Shown: positions 5,936-8,977 of the stretch, one piece after another
Layout: each line of letters begins with the position of its first letter
Position numbering within the stretch: the stretch's first letter is position 1
NCBI GenBank assembly: GCA_030620065.1
Contig: JAUXFJ010000050.1
Location: forward strand, 1-8,977
Reading direction: 5' to 3'
DNA from: Anaerolineaceae bacterium
Lineage (GTDB): Bacteria > Chloroflexota > Anaerolineae > Anaerolineales > Anaerolineaceae
DNA length: 8,977 nucleotides
Program-made: the position numbers and the translations under genes
Notes under the pieces: generated by a model
Database searches by the model: none
The model's input: the letters and a program-made list of their open reading frames with translations, nothing else
What the model was told of the DNA's origin: nothing

Positions 5936-7378
5936 TTGTTGAAAACAACATTCATTGAAAAACGGAAACAAGGAATTATCGTCAGGGTTGTCGGCGTTGT
6001 GGTAGACGTGGAATTTCCCACTGGTAATCTCCCCAGCATTCATAACGCCCTCTTGGTCAAACGTGACCAAGAGGAAAACTTGTTCCTCGAAATTCAAGAA
6101 CACATTAATACAAATACTGTGCGTACTATAGCCATGGGAAGTACAGCTGGTTTACAGCGCGGATTGTTAGCTGAAGATTTGGGCGAACCAATTCGAGTAC
6201 CTGTTGGTCGAGCCACATTGGGGAGAAGGTTCAATGTCGTCGGGAAAACAATCGATCAAAAACCTGAATTGATAAGTGAGTTTTACAAACCCATCCATGT
6301 TGCTTCACCTCCATTAACTGAACAGCGTGTCATCAGCGAACCCTTTATTACAGGAATTAAAACTATTGATCTTCTGACACCTTACCCGCGGGGTGGGAAA
6401 ATTGGCCTTTTTGGTGGCGCAGGTGTTGGGAAGACCGTATTAATGATCGAGCTGATGCGCAACACCATCCAAAAACATTCAGGTATTGTTGTTTTTGCGG
6501 GTGTAGGTGAACGCAGCCGTGAGGGTAATGAACTCTGGTTGGATCTTCAATCTCAAAACATGGATAAATCCACAGTGCTTATTTTTGGTCAAATGAACGA
6601 ACCACCAGGTGCACGTTTACGACTGCCTTTTACCGCTCTCACCATGGCAGAATATTTTCGCGACCAGGAACAGCGTCCTGTGTTGATATTTATCGATAAT
6701 ATCTTCCGCTATATTCAAGCCGGTGCTGAAGTCTCTGCACTGCTTGGACGTCTACCCAGCGAAATGGGATACCAACCCACTCTCGATTCGGAAATGGGCA
6801 CACTGCAAGAACGCATCACAAGCACAAGCCACGGCAGTGTGACCTCCATTCAAGCTGTCTATGTTCCAGCAGACGATATCACCGACCCCGCGGTAGCCGC
6901 CACGTTTTCGCATCTGGACGCCAACACCGTATTATCTAGGCGCCTGGTGAGTCTTGGGATCTATCCAGCTATTGACCCACTGCAATCCAGCTCTACGCTA
7001 TTAACACCTGAAATTGTCAGTTATGATCATTTTCAGATCGCAACGCAAGTTAAGGCAACAATAGCGCGTTATGTTGAATTGCAGGATCTAATTGCCATCC
7101 TGGGTATGGAGGAATTAAGCGAGACCGACCAACGCACGGTTATTAGAGCACGCCGTATTCAAAGGTTCATGACCCAACCCTTCTTCTCAGCCGAACCCTA
7201 TACAGGCAACAAAGGTGTTTTTGTCTCCCTTAAAGATACTCTGCGTGGATTCAAAGAAATCCTTGAAGGCAAATACGACAATCTCCCGGAACAAGCTTTT
7301 TATATGGTCGGCACAATTGAAGATGCTTTGCTTAAGGCTCAGCAAATTGCCGCCCTAAATGGAGAACCTAATGTCTGA
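5936..7378 (+). CDS. atpD: N-ATPase (alternative F-type ATPase) catalytic subunit beta
   Basis: The catalytic subunit of the soluble F1 head, which hydrolyses or makes ATP. The product has about 480 residues, the usual beta length. The N-terminal barrel shows GIIVRVVGVVVDVEFP; the P-loop GGAGVGKT is at residues 160-167; the catalytic glutamate lies in GVGERSREGNE (E192); Walker B is VLIFIDNIFRY; the loop LQERITST and AVYVPADDITDP follow; the DELSEED region reads MEELSETD (391-398). NIFRYIQAGAEVSALLGRLP resembles N-ATPase beta subunits. The start is TTG: either 5936 or 5939 (L-K-T-T), with TTAGGA (5925-5930) as ribosome site at five or eight bases; no in-frame ATG occurs until residue 67. It is first in its operon, unlike ordinary atp operons where beta comes near the end, and overlaps atpC by eight bases. 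All residues needed for catalysis appear present. Confidence 0.95.
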   Translation: MLKTTFIEKRKQGIIVRVVGVVVDVEFPTGNLPSIHNALLVKRDQEENLFLEIQEHINTNTVRTIAMGSTAGLQRGLLAEDLGEPIRVPVGRATLGRRFNVVGKTIDQKPELISEFYKPIHVASPPLTEQRVISEPFITGIKTIDLLTPYPRGGKIGLFGGAGVGKTVLMIELMRNTIQKHSGIVVFAGVGERSREGNELWLDLQSQNMDKSTVLIFGQMNEPPGARLRLPFTALTMAEYFRDQEQRPVLIFIDNIFRYIQAGAEVSALLGRLPSEMGYQPTLDSEMGTLQERITSTSHGSVTSIQAVYVPADDITDPAVAATFSHLDANTVLSRRLVSLGIYPAIDPLQSSSTLLTPEIVSYDHFQIATQVKATIARYVELQDLIAILGMEELSETDQRTVIRARRIQRFMTQPFFSAEPYTGNKGVFVSLKDTLRGFKEILEGKYDNLPEQAFYMVGTIEDALLKAQQIAALNGEPNV

Positions 7379-7724
7379 TAAGCTCCTCAGCTTGAAGGTC
7401 CTCAGCCCTGATCGCATCATCCTAAATGCAGATAATATAACTTCGATCAATGTCCGTCTTGAAGATGGCGATTTGATTGGCATACGCCCAGGTCATACCC
7501 CAATGATAGCTCTAACATCGTCTGGAAAACTGGCCTATAAAAACCAAAACGCTGACCACACCATAACAATTAATGCCGGAATTCTTAGCGTTGAGAAAAA
7601 TTTAGTCAGAATATTAACAACAGGTGCAGCTGAGAAAATTGAACAAGGGAAAAACACCACAGCCACCAACCTGCCTCTTGACAGCAAGCTAAACACATAT
7701 GTTGAAACATTACCAGATGAGTGA
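7371..7724 (+). CDS. atpC: N-ATPase subunit epsilon
   Basis: The epsilon subunit of the central stalk, which links the beta subunits and gamma to the c-ring. The 117-residue product has the N-terminal beta-sandwich pattern: LSLKVLSPDRIILNADNI, VRLEDGDLIGIRPGHTPMIA and the turn INAGILSVEKNLVRILT. After about residue 85 only a short polar, partly helical tail remains, so the two-helix C-terminal arm that acts as an inhibitor in some enzymes is absent or shortened. ATG at 7371 is chosen because it starts the conserved first strand and has GGAG (7361-7364) six bases upstream. It overlaps the end of atpD by eight bases and atpQ by eight bases, implying translational coupling within the operon. Confidence 0.92.
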   Translation: MSDKLLSLKVLSPDRIILNADNITSINVRLEDGDLIGIRPGHTPMIALTSSGKLAYKNQNADHTITINAGILSVEKNLVRILTTGAAEKIEQGKNTTATNLPLDSKLNTYVETLPDE

Positions 7725-8025
7725 AATGGAACAAGAAAAAGATTTGAAGCACTTGAATATACAACGCCCAGTCAGCTTGAGCAGCAGGGACCTCAGAGCT
7801 TCATCGCTGGGATGGGATCTAGCCTTGCCAATCGTTGCTGGACCTGTCATTGGCTATTTCATCGATAATCATTACCTAACCGGGCATACTTTTACACTCA
7901 TTCTATTGGGGCTGGGAATCATTATCGGTATGTATAATCTGATCAAATTCATCGAATCGGATTATTGGCTGGGTCGTGCACAAGAACTAATGAACAAGGA
8001 GCTGAACAATGAACTTGACCCATAG
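7717..8025 (+). CDS. atpQ: AtpQ, N-ATPase accessory membrane protein (AtpI/AtpZ-like)
   Basis: A 102-residue protein with two predicted membrane helices (about residues 33-51 and 57-78) in the ATPase_gene1 style: GWDLALPIVAGPVIGYFID, then FTLILLGLGIIIGMYNLIKF. In N-ATPase operons AtpQ sits between epsilon and AtpR and is thought to help assembly of the membrane part or ion handling; its exact role is not settled. A charged N-terminal stretch of about 30 residues precedes the helices. The start is uncertain: ATG at 7717 (M-S-E-M) is preferred, 7726 is possible, and 7699 would only lengthen the overlap with atpC. None has a clear ribosome site, consistent with coupling to atpC, whose stop lies at 7722-7724. 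It overlaps atpR by 17 bases. Confidence 0.85.
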   Translation: MSEMEQEKDLKHLNIQRPVSLSSRDLRASSLGWDLALPIVAGPVIGYFIDNHYLTGHTFTLILLGLGIIIGMYNLIKFIESDYWLGRAQELMNKELNNELDP

Positions 8026-8314
8026 TATTTTTTGGTTCACGGTCGGTATTCTGACCGAAGTGCTCCTTGCTTTAAGCCTAAAATGGAGTGTGAATTTCAT
8101 TCAACCATCTGAATATCGGAAATCTCGTTTGATCGTGGTCGGTGGTGCGTTTTTACGTTGGACCTTTATAGGACTCATCCTCCTAATCGCAATGTCACAA
8201 CATATCTACCTCGCCCTACTTTACTTATCAGGCTTAAACCTGGCAAAATTCACTTTTGTGATTTGGATATCACGCCAAACAGCTATGCGCCCTAAACAGG
8301 TGGGGAAAGGATAA
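8009..8314 (+). CDS. atpR: AtpR, N-ATPase-specific membrane subunit
   Basis: A 101-residue, very hydrophobic protein with three predicted membrane helices (about residues 7-30, 41-61 and 65-88). It fits the AtpR family, which occurs only in N-ATPase operons (sometimes called subunit 2 of the Methanosarcina-type F1/F0 ATPase). A buried arginine in helix 2 (R50, in GGAFLRWTFIG) matches the conserved membrane arginine that has been proposed to contact the ion-binding glutamates of the c-ring and aid assembly; that role is a hypothesis in the literature. The start at 8009 has AAGGAG (7996-8001) seven bases upstream, inside atpQ. Its stop is three bases before the atpB start. Position and length identify it better than sequence alone, because small membrane proteins align poorly. 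Confidence 0.88.
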   Translation: MNLTHSIFWFTVGILTEVLLALSLKWSVNFIQPSEYRKSRLIVVGGAFLRWTFIGLILLIAMSQHIYLALLYLSGLNLAKFTFVIWISRQTAMRPKQVGKG

Positions 8315-8317
8315 TTT

Positions 8318-8977
8318 ATGGATATAGCAACACACCCAATCGTGTTTTATATGTTTGGCCTGCCAATTAAGGATACTGTCGTGATGACCTGGATCATGAT
8401 GGGCATCATTATCCTAATTATGCTCCTAATTCGGAAGTTTAAACCGGGCTTGCTTGAGATCCTCTTGGAGTTTATCTCAGATCTTGTCCGCGATGTTCTT
8501 TATGAAGACAACCTGAATCCCTACTTACCTCTAATAGGAAGCCTATTCATATTTATTCTCTTTGCTAATATTCTATCCATCGTCCCCGCATTAAAATCGC
8601 CCACATCTGACATCAACACCACCCTTGCACTGGCACTGGTTGTCTTCTTCGCAGTACATTGTTTTGGTATCCGCAAAAAAGGTCTCTGGGGATATATCAA
8701 AACATTCTCTTCACCAATCTACCTGTTTCCACTTGAAATTGTCGGACAGCTGAGCAGAACATTATCCCTGACAATCCGCCTTTTCGGTAATATTATGAGC
8801 AGCGATCTGATCGTAGCAATCGTCTTCTCACTCATCCCAGTTATTGCCCCAATACCGCTGATTGCATTGAGTTTAATAACGGGCATATTACAGGCTTATA
8901 TTTTCACAATATTGGCTTCTCTCTATATTGCCTCTGCAGTTGAGATCAATATAGAAGAAGCGCAGATCAAAGAAGCT
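8318..8977 (+). CDS. atpB: N-ATPase subunit a (partial, runs off right edge)
   Basis: Subunit a is the membrane stator that forms the ion half-channels beside the c-ring. The visible 220 residues include all key parts: DVLYEDNLNPYLPLIGSLF, LFANILSIVP, SPTSDINTTLALAL, PLEIVGQLSRTLSLTIRLFGN with the essential arginine (R154), and LQAYIFTILASLYI with the conserved glutamine (Q192). The frame is open to the last base, and since family members have about 220-240 residues, only the extreme C-terminus is missing. ATG at 8318 has AAAGGA (8306-8311) six bases upstream. In N-ATPase operons atpB is followed by atpE (c), atpF, atpA and atpG, which should lie beyond the window; the missing c subunit would decide whether the ion is Na+ or H+. 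There is no sign of an ordinary atpI-atpB start here. Confidence 0.95.
   Translation, partial: MDIATHPIVFYMFGLPIKDTVVMTWIMMGIIILIMLLIRKFKPGLLEILLEFISDLVRDVLYEDNLNPYLPLIGSLFIFILFANILSIVPALKSPTSDINTTLALALVVFFAVHCFGIRKKGLWGYIKTFSSPIYLFPLEIVGQLSRTLSLTIRLFGNIMSSDLIVAIVFSLIPVIAPIPLIALSLITGILQAYIFTILASLYIASAVEINIEEAQIKEA

Overview
The window looks like a chromosomal segment of an anaerobic member of the Chloroflexota, probably Anaerolineae-like. The grounds are indirect: moderate-to-low GC, a stretched Thr-Pro linker of the TPTPT kind joined to an SH3-like domain (common in that phylum), a short-type bacterial inositol-1-phosphate synthase, rubredoxin, and the ferrous-iron uptake genes feoAB. No rRNA or other marker gene is present, so the placement is an inference.

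Layout. Positions 1-2063 (minus strand) carry feoA and feoB. The feoB reading frame is broken near 990-1000: the G-protein half (934-1839) and the membrane half (open from 1022 to the window edge) are both well conserved but lie in different frames, and part of the first membrane helix seems to be missing. Positions 2064-2695 hold the feoAB upstream region with a palindromic operator candidate, a decayed minus-strand relic that resembles a YCII/DGPF-domain gene, and the promoter of the next gene. Positions 2714-3796 (plus) encode inositol-1-phosphate synthase, followed by a clear hairpin terminator. Positions 4059-5480 encode a DUF389 membrane protein with a Thr-Pro linker and an SH3-like tail, apparently from a leaderless start. 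A 53-residue rubredoxin (5506-5667) follows directly and ends at another terminator (5752-5790).

From 5805 to the right edge a strong promoter drives a tightly packed operon in the order beta, epsilon, AtpQ, AtpR, a (atpD-atpC-atpQ-atpR-atpB, the last cut by the window edge). This order, with beta first and AtpQ/AtpR before subunit a, is the hallmark of the N-ATPase, the alternative and usually Na+-translocating F-type ATPase whose operon is atpDCQRBEFAG. The remaining subunits c, b, alpha and gamma would be expected just beyond position 8977.

How the genes fit together: feoAB would supply Fe(II), which rubredoxin needs; inositol phosphate synthase would feed inositol lipids or compatible solutes; the N-ATPase would couple ATP hydrolysis or synthesis to Na+ or H+ transport. 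Apart from the ATPase operon, the neighbours are not obviously one functional system. I found no CRISPR array, tRNA, rRNA or insertion sequence. The most notable points are the N-ATPase operon and the frame break in feoB.
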